Positions 32,675 through 41,445 of a DNA stretch of 64,000 nucleotides are shown piece by piece. A program made the position numbers and the translations under genes. The notes beneath the pieces are model-generated. The model searched no databases. It was not told the DNA's origin and worked only from the letters and a program-made list of their open reading frames with translations. The stretch spans positions 620,001 through 684,000 of the forward strand of contig NZ_JBHLUE010000011.1 in NCBI RefSeq assembly GCF_042434095.1. The letters run 5' to 3'. Positions within the stretch are counted from its first letter, which is position 1. Each line of letters starts with the position of its first letter. The DNA is from KBS50 sp042434095. GTDB lineage: Bacteria > Actinomycetota > Actinomycetes > Mycobacteriales > Micromonosporaceae.

Positions 32675-33091
32675 ATGACGACGGTCGGAGAGTTCATGAC
32701 GACCCGCCTGATCACGATGGACGGTAACGACACGCTGACCGCCGCTGCCCAGGAGATGCGGGATCGGGCGATCGGGGATGTCATCGTCACCGACGGTGAC
32801 GACGTCGTCGGGATCGTGACGGACCGCGACATCACCGTACGCGGGGTCGCGGAGCACATGAATCCGGACAGTTCCCGGCTGAACCAGATAATCAGCCACG
32901 ACATCGTGACGGTCAACCAGTACGACGACGCGGTGGCGGCGGCCGACCTGATGCGGACGTACGGGGTGCGGCGGTTGCCGGTCATCGAGGACGGCAAGCT
33001 GATCGGCCTGGTGTCCCTGGGCGACCTGGCCGTGGAGCGCGAACCGCAGTCCGTGCTGGCCGACATCAGCGCCGACGAACCGAACAACTGA
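32675..33091 (+). CDS. Tandem CBS-domain protein
   Basis: 138 residues forming one Bateman module: CBS1 about residues 5-60 (LTAAAQEMRDRAIGDVIV, VGIVTDRDITVRG) and CBS2 about residues 72-128 (AVAAADLMRTYGVRRLPVIE, LIGLVSLGDLAVE). Such stand-alone proteins sense adenine nucleotides. AGAGGGGAG precedes the ATG. It is followed by a strong hairpin, so it is a single-gene unit. Confidence 0.92.
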   Translation: MTTVGEFMTTRLITMDGNDTLTAAAQEMRDRAIGDVIVTDGDDVVGIVTDRDITVRGVAEHMNPDSSRLNQIISHDIVTVNQYDDAVAAADLMRTYGVRRLPVIEDGKLIGLVSLGDLAVEREPQSVLADISADEPNN

Positions 33092-33097
33092 CGACGG

Positions 33098-33138
33098 CGC
33101 CGGTTCCACCGCCGGGCCCAGCGGCGGTGGAACCGGCG
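33098..33138 (+). terminator. Terminator hairpin behind the CBS gene
   Basis: Perfect 16-base arms starting CGCCGGTTCCACC (33098-33113) and ending GGTGGAACCGGCG (33123-33138) with a nine-base loop, seven bases after the stop. Confidence 0.88.
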
Positions 33139-33157
33139 TTCCGGGCGGGGAGCGTCG

Positions 33158-33541
33158 ATGAACGGTGAGGCCAGCGCCACCGTCAGGTTCTTCGAGGACC
33201 TGAACCGCAGCCGGCACGAGCCGCTGCTGCAGAAGGTCACCGGCACGGTCCGGTTCGACCTGCACCAAGAGGCGCACACGGAACACTGGACACTGCAGAT
33301 CGAGCGCGGCGACGTGCGGGTCACCCGCGAGGACCGGGAAGCGGACCTGGTGGTCAACGCCAGTCCCGAGCTGTTCGAACAGCTGGTCCGGGGCGAGGAG
33401 AACACGATCGCCGCGATCCTGCGCGGCGCGCTCACGCTCACCGGGAACGCGCTGCTCATCCTGCGGATCGAGCGGCTGTTCCCGGGACCGCCGGAATCGC
33501 ACGGCCCGCGCCGGCGAATCGCGGAAGGGGCCACCGGGTGA
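33158..33541 (+). CDS. SCP2 sterol-binding-like protein
   Basis: 127 residues. The strand-helix order (TVRFDL, HWTLQIERGDVRVTR, ADLVVNASPELFEQLVRG, AAILRGALTLTGNALLIL) fits the SCP2 lipid-binding fold; the last helix forms the hydrophobic tunnel wall. GTG of the following debranching-type enzyme overlaps its stop by four bases, so the pair is cotranslated. Ligand unknown. Confidence 0.75.
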   Translation: MNGEASATVRFFEDLNRSRHEPLLQKVTGTVRFDLHQEAHTEHWTLQIERGDVRVTREDREADLVVNASPELFEQLVRGEENTIAAILRGALTLTGNALLILRIERLFPGPPESHGPRRRIAEGATG

Positions 33542-35696
33542 ACGGGGACCTGGTCAGCATCCTGGACGGCAACACCTTCGTGGTCTCCGACGGTCGCGGC
33601 GACATCGAGGGTTCACCGAGCGAGCCGACCGGGTTGTTCTCGCTGGACACCCGGTACCTGTCCCGGTGGGTGATGACCCTCGACGGGCAGCGGTTGACCC
33701 GGCTCTCGGCCGACGACCTGCAGTACTACCAGACGCGGTTCTTCCTCGTTCCGGGATTCGCCAGCCACTACGCCGATGCCAAGGTCTCGGTGATCCGGCA
33801 GCGGGAGATCGGTGGCACGCTCCGGGAGCGGGTCACCATCCTCAACCACGACGAGAAGCCGCTGCGCTGCACGCTGCGGTTGGAGGCGGGCGCCGACTTC
33901 GCCGACCTGTTCGAAATCAAGGACGAGGCGCTGGACAAGAAGGGCGAGTACTACGCCCGGGTGGAGCCGGACCTGCTGCGGCTCGGCTATCACCGGGAAC
34001 ACTTCCGGCGCGAGACGCTCATCTCGTCCAGCGAACCGGTGCGGCTGGACGAGCAGGGCCTGAGTTTCGAGCTGGACATCGAGGCCGGCGGCGAGTGGTC
34101 GACGGAGCTGCTGGTGGAGACCAAGGCGGTCGGTCCGGGCGGCCGCGACCTGCGGATGGGCGTGCACGCCCACGGTCCCGGGCGGGGCTCGCTCGGGGAG
34201 GACCTGCGGGAGTGGCTGGCCGCCGCGCCGTCGGTGACCTGCGAGTGCACGGCGCTCACCATGGCGTACGAGCGCAGCCTGGCCGATCTCGCGGCCCTGC
34301 GCTTCTCGCCGCTCTCCCTGGCCGGTCAGGCGCTGCCGGCGGCCGGACTGCCGTGGTTCATGACGATGTTCGGTCGGGACAGCATCCTCACCTGCCTGCA
34401 GACGCTCGGGTTCACCCCGCAGCTCTCCACCACCTGCCTGCGGATCCTCGCGGCCCTGCAGGGCACGCGCTTCGACGACTTCCGCGACGAGGACCCCGGC
34501 AAGATCCTGCACGAATTCCGGTACGGCGAGACCGCCGCGTTCGAGGACCAGCCGCACACGCCTTATTACGGGGCGGCGGACAGCACGTCGTTGTTCGTCA
34601 TCCTGCTGGATGAGTATGAGCGGTGGAGTGGTGATGTGGCGCTGGTGCGGGAGTTGGAGTTCGAGGCGCGGGAGGCGTTGCGGTGGATTGACGAGTACGC
34701 GGATCTGATGGGTAACGGGTATGTGTGGTATGAGCGTCGGAACACGCGGAACGGGTTGGAGAACCAGTGTTGGAAGGACTCGTGGGATTCGATTTCGTAT
34801 CACGATGGGCGGTTGCCGGGTTTTCCGCGGGCGACGTGTGAGTTGCAGGGGTACGCGTATGACGCGNNNNNNNNNNNNNNNNNNNNNNNNNNNNNNNNNN
34901 NNNNNNNNNNNNNNNNNNNNNNNNNNNNNNNNNNNNNNNNNNNNNNNNNNNNNNNNNNNNNNNNNNNNNNNNNNNNNNNNNNNNNNNNNNNNNNNNNNNN
35001 NNNNNNNNNNNNNNNNNNNNNNNNNNNNNNNNNNNNNNNNNNNNNNNNNNNNNNNNNNNNNNNNNNNNNNNNNNGGATGGGGAGTATTACGCGTTGGCGT
35101 TGGATGCCGAGGGTGGGCAGGTGGACGCGTTGTCGTCGAACATCGGGCATCTGTTGTGGAGTGGGATTGTCACCGAGGAGCGGGCGGGCAAGGTGGCGGC
35201 GCATCTGATGGGTGACCGGTTGTTCTCCGGCTGGGGGGTTCGGACGTTGGCCGAGGGGGAGGGTCGGTACAACCCGATCGGTTATCACACGGGGACGGTG
35301 TGGCCGTTCGACAATTCGTTCATCGCGTGGGGGTTGCGCCGGTACGGGTTCGTGGAGGAGGCCGCCCGGGTCGCCGATGCCATCATCGACGCCGCCGAGT
35401 ATTTCCACGGCCGGCTGCCGGAGGCGTTCGCGGGCTACGACCGGGAGCTGACGAAGTATCCCGTGCAGTATCCGACGGCGTGCAGCCCGCAGGCGTGGTC
35501 CAGCGGCACCCCGCTGCTGTTGATGCGGACCATGCTTGGCCTGGAGCCGCACGAGGGTCACCTCGCGGTGGACCCGGCGCTGCCCACCAGCATGGGCCGG
35601 ATCGAGTTGCTGGACATCCCCGGTCGGTGGGGCCGGGTCGACGCCTTCGGTCGGGGCCGGGTGGACGTGCGCGATCCCCGACGCTTCGCGGGCTGA
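33538..35696 (+). CDS. Amylo-alpha-1,6-glucosidase / glycogen-debranching-type enzyme, broken by assembly gap
   Basis: The N-terminal domain (about residues 1-220) is the glycogen-debranching N-terminal beta domain (FVVSDGRGDIEG, GLFSLDTRYLSRW); the rest is an (alpha/alpha)6-barrel catalytic domain with WFMTMFGRDSILT, WKDSWDSI, and after the gap WPFDNSFIAWGLRR and QAWSSGTPLLL. Such enzymes trim alpha-1,6 branches or act on related glucans. A 208-base run of N interrupts it; reading frames on the two sides match only if the true gap is one base off modulo three, so the N count is an estimate and the gene is probably intact. From about 34570 to 35330 codon choice shifts to TTG, GGT, GAT, TAT, unlike the rest. 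Confidence 0.85.
34867..35074. other. Assembly gap, 208 N
   Basis: Unsequenced stretch inside the debranching-type gene. Its length is not to be trusted, since it breaks a reading frame that otherwise continues on both sides. Confidence 0.99.
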
Positions 35697-35699
35697 CCC

Positions 35700-35840
35700 G
35701 CGCGCCGCCCAGCGCCGGCCCCGGCCCGAGCGCCGGCAACGGCCTTAACGCTGGCAACGGCCTAGCGCCGGCAAGGGCCTCACGCCGGCCTCGGCCTTGG
35801 CGCCGGCAACGGACTCGGCGCCGACATTCGGCTCAGCGCC
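35700..35840. repeat. Degenerate repeats with core GCGCCGGCAACGGCCT
   Basis: Six to seven diverged copies of a roughly 18-20 base unit fill the gap between the debranching-type gene and the convergent pxpC. No open frame of interest. Confidence 0.6.
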
Positions 35841-36678
35841 GGTGCCAGCGGAACCGGACCGTGCTTCCCGGTCGGGCCTGCCCCACCCGCCACATGTCGT
35901 CCGGATGCACCACGCCGATCACCGGATATCCGCCGGTGGTGGGATGGTCGGCCAGAAAGATGATCGGCTGGCCGTTCGGCGGCACCTGCACCGACCCGAG
36001 CACCATCCCCTCGCTGTGCAGCTCCGTGCGGTCCGCCGCGGTCAGCGCCGGACCGGTCAACCGGAGGCCGATCCGGTTGCTCGCCGGGCTCACCTCGTAC
36101 GCCGTCTCCGGCAACCCCGCGATGGCGGCGGCGGTGAACCGGTCGTCCCGTGGTCCCGGCAGGATCCGCAGCCGGAGCTCGACGGGGATGCCCGGGCGTG
36201 GCGCCAGGTCGACCGCGGCCGGCGGGCCGGCCGGATCGCCCAGTGGCAGGCGGCTTCCGGCGGTCAGCGGCGGTGGCCCGAGCCCCGAGAGCAGATCGGT
36301 GGCGCGGCTGCCCAGCACGGGCGGCACGGCCAGCCCGCCGCCCACGGCGAGGTAGCGCCGGACCCCGCGGTCCGCCGGCCCGATCCGGAGCAGCCGGTCG
36401 GCCGGCAGGTACACGGGACGGTCCGGGTCGACCGCCCGCTCGTCGACGGCCAGCGCACCGGGCGCCCCGGTGACGGCGACCCAGCGACCGGCGGTGAGCC
36501 GCAGGTCGACACCGAGCAGGGTGGTCTCCAGCCCGGCCGCCGACTCCGGGTTGCCGACGAGCCGGTTGGCCAGGCGGAGGCTGTCCGGGTCGACCGCGCC
36601 GGACCGGGGCACGGCCAGATGGGCCAGGCCGGGCCGACCGAGATCCTGCACGGTGCTCAGCAGGCCCGGTCGCTCCAC
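35833..36678 (-). CDS. pxpC: 5-oxoprolinase subunit C / biotin-dependent carboxyltransferase-like
   Basis: 281 residues of the allophanate hydrolase subunit 2 / PxpC family. Blocks: GLLSTVQDLGRPGLAHLAVP at the start, GAVDPDSLRLANRLVGNP, a middle YLAVGGGLAVPPVLGSRATD and EGMVLGSVQVPPNGQPII. With PxpB and PxpA such proteins open 5-oxoproline to glutamate at the cost of ATP. It follows pxpB after 44 bases. GTG 36678 is chosen because the conserved domain begins directly behind it. No pxpA gene is seen in the window. Confidence 0.9.
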   Translation of the reverse strand: MERPGLLSTVQDLGRPGLAHLAVPRSGAVDPDSLRLANRLVGNPESAAGLETTLLGVDLRLTAGRWVAVTGAPGALAVDERAVDPDRPVYLPADRLLRIGPADRGVRRYLAVGGGLAVPPVLGSRATDLLSGLGPPPLTAGSRLPLGDPAGPPAAVDLAPRPGIPVELRLRILPGPRDDRFTAAAIAGLPETAYEVSPASNRIGLRLTGPALTAADRTELHSEGMVLGSVQVPPNGQPIIFLADHPTTGGYPVIGVVHPDDMWRVGQARPGSTVRFRWHRR

Positions 36679-36722
36679 GACCAGGCCGGCCCGCGGCGTT
36701 CCCGGCCGCCCGCGGGCCCGGC

Positions 36723-37559
36723 TCAGGACCGGCCCACCGGGCGGTCGGCGTCCGGACCGCGGCGGTCCGGGTAGCGCCGGTCCGGGCCGGTCTCAGCGCG
36801 GTCGGGGTCCGGGCCGCGGCGGTCCGGGTCGCAGCGGTCCGGGCCGGTCTCAGCGCGGTCGGGGTCCGGTTCGCGTCGGCCCGGGCTCGGGCCGGTCTCC
36901 GGACGGTCTGGCACCGGTTCGGTCGCGTCGGGCAGGGCTGTGAACCGGACCCGGACGCCCGGCGTGAGCCGGGCCGGTTCCGGCCGGGTCTCGTCCCAGA
37001 GCGCCATCGCCGTCCGACCGATCAGCTGCCATCCGCCGGGCGAGCCGGTGGGGTAGACGGCGCTGTACTCGCCGGCCAGCCCCACGGCGCCGGCCGGTAC
37101 GACGGCGCGCGGCGTGGGCCGCCGGGGGACGTGCAACGCCGCCGGCGTCCCGGTGAGGTACGCGAAGCCGGGCGCGAACCCGCAGAACGCCACGGTGAAG
37201 TCGGCGCCGGTGTGCGCGGCGATCAGCCCGTCCCGGTCCAGTCCGGTGCGCCGGCACACCTCGGCCAGGTCGGGTCCGTCGTACCGGACCGGAATCTCGA
37301 TCGGCGGACCCGGCGGCACCGCCGCGGCCGTCCCGTCCCAGGTGTCCAGCAGGGCGGCTAGGTGGGCCCGGTCGGGCCCCGCCGGCCCGGCGTCCAGCAG
37401 CACCGTGCGGGCCCCCGGAACCAGGTCGAGCACGCCCGGCAGCAGCCCGGCGGACCGCCGCGCGGCGAGGTGCCGGTGCAGGGCCTGGGCGGCCGGCCCG
37501 GTGGGCACCTCGAGCAACCAGGACCATCGGCCGACCGGCAGCACCCGGACCGGGTTCAC
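36723..37559 (-). CDS. pxpB: 5-oxoprolinase subunit B with repetitive tail
   Basis: 278 residues. The first 215 form the PxpB/KipI-type domain with VAFCGFAPGFAYLTG near residue 120 and GSPGGWQLIGRT near residue 175. The C-terminal 60 residues are a charged, disordered repeat of a 19-residue unit (core DRAETGPDRRYPDRRGP) encoded by a 57-bp tandem repeat. GTG 37559 has GGAGG seven bases upstream; GTG 37562 is nearly as good. The divergent neighbour is the proA-like gene, whose pathway starts from glutamate, the product of 5-oxoproline cleavage. Confidence 0.88.
   Translation of the reverse strand: MNPVRVLPVGRWSWLLEVPTGPAAQALHRHLAARRSAGLLPGVLDLVPGARTVLLDAGPAGPDRAHLAALLDTWDGTAAAVPPGPPIEIPVRYDGPDLAEVCRRTGLDRDGLIAAHTGADFTVAFCGFAPGFAYLTGTPAALHVPRRPTPRAVVPAGAVGLAGEYSAVYPTGSPGGWQLIGRTAMALWDETRPEPARLTPGVRVRFTALPDATEPVPDRPETGPSPGRREPDPDRAETGPDRCDPDRRGPDPDRAETGPDRRYPDRRGPDADRPVGRS
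36751..36869. repeat. 57-bp coding tandem repeat in the pxpB tail
   Basis: A 57-base unit at 36781-36837 is followed by 32 bases of a second copy and preceded by 30 bases of another. It keeps the reading frame (19 codons) and encodes the charged tail of PxpB. Confidence 0.88.
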
Positions 37560-37694
37560 CACGCGGCCTCCAACCCGACCACTGGGACACTCGTCGCGGG
37601 AGCCCGAGGGGGCCCCGGCCATGGCGTACCTTCATCGATTGGGCAACCGACAGCGACAACCTACGCCATGGGGACGACGGAGGGACGCGGAAGC

Positions 37695-38978
37695 ATGAGC
37701 GAGCGCAGCGAGCGGGGGACCGGGGCGGCGGTGGCGGCCGCGGCGACGGCGGCCAGGGCGGCCAGCGGCTCGATCGCCGGTGCGGACGACGGTCAGATCG
37801 ACGCGGCCCTGCGCGGCATGGCCCGGCTGCTGGCCGAGGCGGCCGAACCGGTGCTGGCGGCCAACGCCGAGGACGAGCGGGCGGCCCGGGCCGGCGGCAT
37901 GGGTGGTGGTCTGCTGGACCGGCTCCGGCTCGACCGCGACCGGCTGCGCGGGATGGCCGGCCAGCTCGAGGCGCTGGCCGGGCTGCGGTCCGAGCCGGCC
38001 CGCCGGCGGCTGCGGGACCTCGACGGCGGCCTCGCGCTGTACGAGTGGCGCCGGCCGGTGGGGGTGATCGGCGCCAACTTCGAGGCCCGGCCCAATGTCG
38101 TGGTGGACGTCGCCTCCCAGCTGGTCAAGTCGCACAACGCCGGGGTGCTGCGCACCGGCTCCGCCGCGCTCGGCTCGGCCGTGGCCCTGGTCGACCGGGT
38201 CGTCGCCCCGGCCCTCGCCGCCGCGGGCATCGACCCCGGGGCCATCCAGCTGGTCCGCGAGCCGGGCCGGGCGTCGGCCGAGGCCCTCGTCCGGCTGCCC
38301 GACCTGGTGCCGCTGGTGATCCTGCGCGGCAGCGGCGACAGCACCCGGCACCTCGCCCGGGAGGCGGCGCTGTCCGGGGTCCGTACGCTGGCGCACGCCG
38401 ACGGGGGCGGCGTGCTCTACCTGCACCCGGCGGCGGACCGGGCGATGGCCGCCGACATGGTCGAGCGCGGGCTGGACCGGCTGGGCGTCTGCAACCGGCT
38501 CAACCTGCTGCTCATCGACGCCGAATGCTGGGACGAGCTGGCCCCCGCCATGGTCGAGCTGCTGGGCCGGCGGGAGCCGAAGGTGGCCGCGTCGCTGCCG
38601 CCGCACCCGCACCCGCTGGGCTACGAGTGGGCGCTCGACGACGGCAACGAGGCCACCGTGACGATCGCGCCGGCGCACGGCGCCGCCGACGCCGCGCGGA
38701 TCGCCAACGAGGAGACCTCCGGGCTGGCGGCCGCCATCGTGACCGAGGACGCCGCGGCCGCCGCCGAGTTCCTCGGGGCGTACGCCGGCACGGGCGGCTT
38801 CTGGAACGCCACGACCCGGCTGCTGGACGGATTCAAGCTGCTCGCCCTGCCGGAGACGGGGATCAACATCGACCGGGTGCCCGGCCCGCGCGGGCCGGTC
38901 ACCTACCGCGACCTGTGTCTGCGGCAGTACGTCGTGCTGCCGGCCGGCCGGGACCTGGCGGCTACGCCGGCTGGCTGA
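37695..38978 (+). CDS. proA: Glutamate-5-semialdehyde dehydrogenase-like protein
   Basis: 427-residue NADP-linked aldehyde dehydrogenase of the ProA type, reducing glutamyl 5-phosphate to glutamate semialdehyde in proline synthesis. Signatures: GVIGANFEARPNVVVDVASQ, VILRGSGDST, LAHADGGGVLYL, the catalytic cysteine in LGVCNRLN near residue 280 and NEETSGLAAAIV. It is somewhat divergent from housekeeping ProA (for example VKSHNAGVLRTGSAAL in place of the usual glycine-rich block), so it may be a paralogue; proB is not adjacent. The ATG follows GGAGGGACGCGGAAGC. Its 3' end overlaps the convergent hydrolase gene by 17 bases. Confidence 0.82.
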   Translation: MSERSERGTGAAVAAAATAARAASGSIAGADDGQIDAALRGMARLLAEAAEPVLAANAEDERAARAGGMGGGLLDRLRLDRDRLRGMAGQLEALAGLRSEPARRRLRDLDGGLALYEWRRPVGVIGANFEARPNVVVDVASQLVKSHNAGVLRTGSAALGSAVALVDRVVAPALAAAGIDPGAIQLVREPGRASAEALVRLPDLVPLVILRGSGDSTRHLAREAALSGVRTLAHADGGGVLYLHPAADRAMAADMVERGLDRLGVCNRLNLLLIDAECWDELAPAMVELLGRREPKVAASLPPHPHPLGYEWALDDGNEATVTIAPAHGAADAARIANEETSGLAAAIVTEDAAAAAEFLGAYAGTGGFWNATTRLLDGFKLLALPETGINIDRVPGPRGPVTYRDLCLRQYVVLPAGRDLAATPAG

Positions 38979-39624
38979 TCCGGGCCGGCAGGTGCGCGGC
39001 CAGGAACGCCGCGACGAGCGCGTGCAGGTCGGGTCGCCCGAGGTCCAGCGCGTGCCCACCGTGGGTGACGAGCGCGTGCACGGGGTGCCCGGCCGCCGTC
39101 AGGTCGGCGGCCAGGTCGAGGCTCTGACTCACCGGCACGGACCGGTCGGCGTGCCCGTGGGCCAGCAGCACCGGCACCCCGGAGCCGACGTGGGTGGTCA
39201 CCGTGGCGTCGGCCGTGCGCGGGTCGTCCGGCGCCGGCTCGTGCCCGAGCAGCCCGGTCCACGGGTTGTTGTGCCGGCGCAACCGGAGGAAGTCCGGCGC
39301 CAGCGGGTCCACCGCCGGCCAGAACGCCAGCACGCCGGCCACGTCCCCCGGTTCGTCCACGCCGCGCAGCCCGACGTGCAGCGCGAGGGTGCCGCCCGCC
39401 GAGTCGCCGGCCACCAGCAGCGGCAGGTGCGGCGCGCCCGCCCGGGCGGCCCGGGCGGCCGCCCGGGCGTCGTGGAACTGCGCCGGCCAGCTCGCCTCGC
39501 CGGTCAGCCGGTACCGGCCGGGCACCACCCGCAGGCCGTGCGCGGCCAGCGCCGCCCCGTCCTCGTCGGACCGGGAGTGCCAACCGCCGCCGTGCAGCCA
39601 GAGGACGTTCGCGATAGGGGTCAC
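38962..39624 (-). CDS. Alpha/beta hydrolase (HSL/fold-3 type)
   Basis: 220-residue hydrolase with the oxyanion block WLHGGGWH, nucleophile serine in VAGDSAGGTLAL near residue 80, aspartate in HGHADRSVPV near residue 166 and histidine in THGGHALD. No signal peptide. GTG 39624 is chosen because the conserved fold begins immediately. Convergent with and overlapping the proA-like gene. Ester substrate unknown. Confidence 0.85.
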   Translation of the reverse strand: MTPIANVLWLHGGGWHSRSDEDGAALAAHGLRVVPGRYRLTGEASWPAQFHDARAAARAARAGAPHLPLLVAGDSAGGTLALHVGLRGVDEPGDVAGVLAFWPAVDPLAPDFLRLRRHNNPWTGLLGHEPAPDDPRTADATVTTHVGSGVPVLLAHGHADRSVPVSQSLDLAADLTAAGHPVHALVTHGGHALDLGRPDLHALVAAFLAAHLPARISQPA

Positions 39625-39811
39625 CGCCCCATCGTGCCGGGGCCGGGGATCCGCCGCCCAGCCAGTCTGCTGCGGGCAGAACCCTGTGACGGCGAGTCCT
39701 GCAAGTCCGGTCAAACCGGCTCAGAGGCCGGCCGGGCCGCCCGGCCACACTGGCTTGCGGCGCCGGGCCGAAACCCCTTGGTCAACCACAGGTTCCGGCG
39801 CGGCCGAGGGC

Positions 39812-39889
39812 GCCGGCCCGGATGGTGGTCAGCCCGGCGCGGCCGAAGGTGCCGGCCCGGATGGTGGTCAGCCCGGCGCGGCCGACCGG
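39812..39889. repeat. 39-bp tandem duplication over the 3' end of the next gene
   Basis: Two identical-phase copies (39812-39850, 39851-39889) with core GCCGGCCCGGATGGTGGTCA. The unit is 13 codons and includes the stop codon of the 39868-40674 gene, so an in-frame second stop follows 39 bases later. Confidence 0.9.
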
Positions 39890-40674
39890 TTCCGGCCCGC
39901 GGCGGGCCCGGCGGGATCGTCGAGCGGCCAGCCGGCCGGCTCCGGCAGCACCCACGGCGCGCCGGGCTCGGCCCGCCGGTAGTAGTCGGCGCGGTGCAGG
40001 AACTCCACCGGAAGCGATCCGGGCAGGTCCACGCCGCGCCGGTCGGCCAGCTCGGCCGCCGTGGCCGCGGTGTGCGCCTGCCGCCGCAGGGCGTCCCGCT
40101 CGGTCGGGGACAGGTCGGTGACCACCGGATCGGCCAGCCGGAACGTCGCAACGGCGCGCCGGATCAGCTGGGCCAGCTCGTAACGGGCGGCTGGGTCGGC
40201 CAGATCGCCACCGCCGAGAGCCAGGGCCGGCTGCCGGATGGTGCGCAGCGAGTCGCAGACCAGGAGCAGGTGACCCGGCCGGTCCGGCCGGGTTGCCGGC
40301 GGCGGCACGTGCAGCCGGGAGGGCCATTGCCAGCGCACCTGACCGGTGGCGATCCGCGCCGGCGGCTCGTGACGGCGGTGCCGGGGACCGCGGGCCGGCG
40401 CCGCGGCGGAGAGCGTCCAGCCGGCGCAGACGTACGCGAGCCGCCGGTCCGTCACGGTGACCTCGGCGGGACGGGGCAGCGACCAGACCCGCTCCCGGTC
40501 GACGAACCGCGGTCGCAGCAGGTAGCCCGCCAGGTCCGCCAGCCCGCGCCAGCACACCCGCTCACCGTCCTCCAGGACGAGCTCGCGCCGCCACCCGAGC
40601 CGGGGGGAGGAGTCGTCCTCCGCGCGGTCCATCCGGTACGGCTGAACGAAGAAGGGTGCGCTGTCGGACCTCAT
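39868..40674 (-). CDS. Conserved hypothetical protein
   Basis: 268 residues with no membrane segment. Recognisable stretches are RRELVLEDGERVCWRGLADL, a strand-rich middle (VTVTDRRLAYVCAGW, RWQWPSRLHV, HLLLVCDSL) and a helical end ELAQLIRRAVATFRLADP. The layout suggests a PH-like or similar small beta domain sensing something, but I do not recognise the family. GGAGG lies ten bases before ATG 40674. Precedes no obvious operon partner; the two-component locus upstream is 63 bases away and may be cotranscribed. Confidence 0.55.
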   Translation of the reverse strand: MRSDSAPFFVQPYRMDRAEDDSSPRLGWRRELVLEDGERVCWRGLADLAGYLLRPRFVDRERVWSLPRPAEVTVTDRRLAYVCAGWTLSAAAPARGPRHRRHEPPARIATGQVRWQWPSRLHVPPPATRPDRPGHLLLVCDSLRTIRQPALALGGGDLADPAARYELAQLIRRAVATFRLADPVVTDLSPTERDALRRQAHTAATAAELADRRGVDLPGSLPVEFLHRADYYRRAEPGAPWVLPEPAGWPLDDPAGPAAGRNRSAAPG

Positions 40675-40737
40675 CGTCGCCCGGCCTCCCATCGAGGGGA
40701 TTCTCCCCCGCCAGGCTGCCGGCTCAGGTCGCGCGTG

Positions 40738-41445
40738 TCATGACGGTCGTTGAGGGGTCGGCCGGTCGGTCGACGCGTACGACCGATAGGTGCCGATCTC
40801 CTCCGGGCGGACGAGGCCGTCCTCGATTGCCCGGGCGAGCAGCGCCGCCTTGGTGGCGGCCGGCCGGCCCGCGCGGGCGTACTTGATCCGGGCCCGGTCG
40901 AGGTACTGCTTGACGGTGTGCTCGCTGATCCGCATCCGGCGGGCCACCGACGCCTTGGACATGGACTGGAACCACAGCAGCAGCGCCTCACGCTCCTGAT
41001 CGGACAGCGCCGGCCGATCCGACCGGCGATCGCCGACGAACGCGCCGGCCAGCGACGGCGGCACGTACGGCCGGTCGTCGGCCGCCGCCAGCACGGTGCG
41101 TACGCAGTGCTCCCGGCCCTCGTGCTTGGCCAGGAACGCCACCGCGCCGGCATCCAGGGCGGCCAGGATGGTCTCCTGCTCGGTGTGCTCCGAATAGACC
41201 ACGACCCGACGCCCGGCGGCGCTCAGCTCGGCGACCTGGTCGAGCGCCATCCGGCCGTGCAGCCGCAGGTCGAGCAGGATCACCTGGGCGGTCCGGGCGG
41301 CGCCGTGACGCAGCAGGTCCGGGTCGTCCCCGGTGGCCACCACCGCCAGCCGGGGCTCGGTGGCCAGCCAGGAGCGGACGCCCTCCACCACGACGGGATG
41401 GTCGTCCACGATCGCGACCGTGATCCGCTGGGCCGCCTGGCTCAT
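40738..41445 (-). CDS. Two-component response regulator, NarL/LuxR type
   Basis: 235 residues. Receiver domain residues 1-120 with acidic pair in VAIVDDHPVV, phosphoacceptor aspartate in VILLDLRLHG and lysine in AFLAKHEG; LuxR-type helix-turn-helix at the C-terminus (ALLLWFQSMSKASVARRMRI, SEHTVKQYLDRAR). Overlaps the stop of the degenerate sensor gene by four bases. DNA targets unknown. Confidence 0.9.
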   Translation of the reverse strand: MSQAAQRITVAIVDDHPVVVEGVRSWLATEPRLAVVATGDDPDLLRHGAARTAQVILLDLRLHGRMALDQVAELSAAGRRVVVYSEHTEQETILAALDAGAVAFLAKHEGREHCVRTVLAAADDRPYVPPSLAGAFVGDRRSDRPALSDQEREALLLWFQSMSKASVARRMRISEHTVKQYLDRARIKYARAGRPAATKAALLARAIEDGLVRPEEIGTYRSYASTDRPTPQRPS

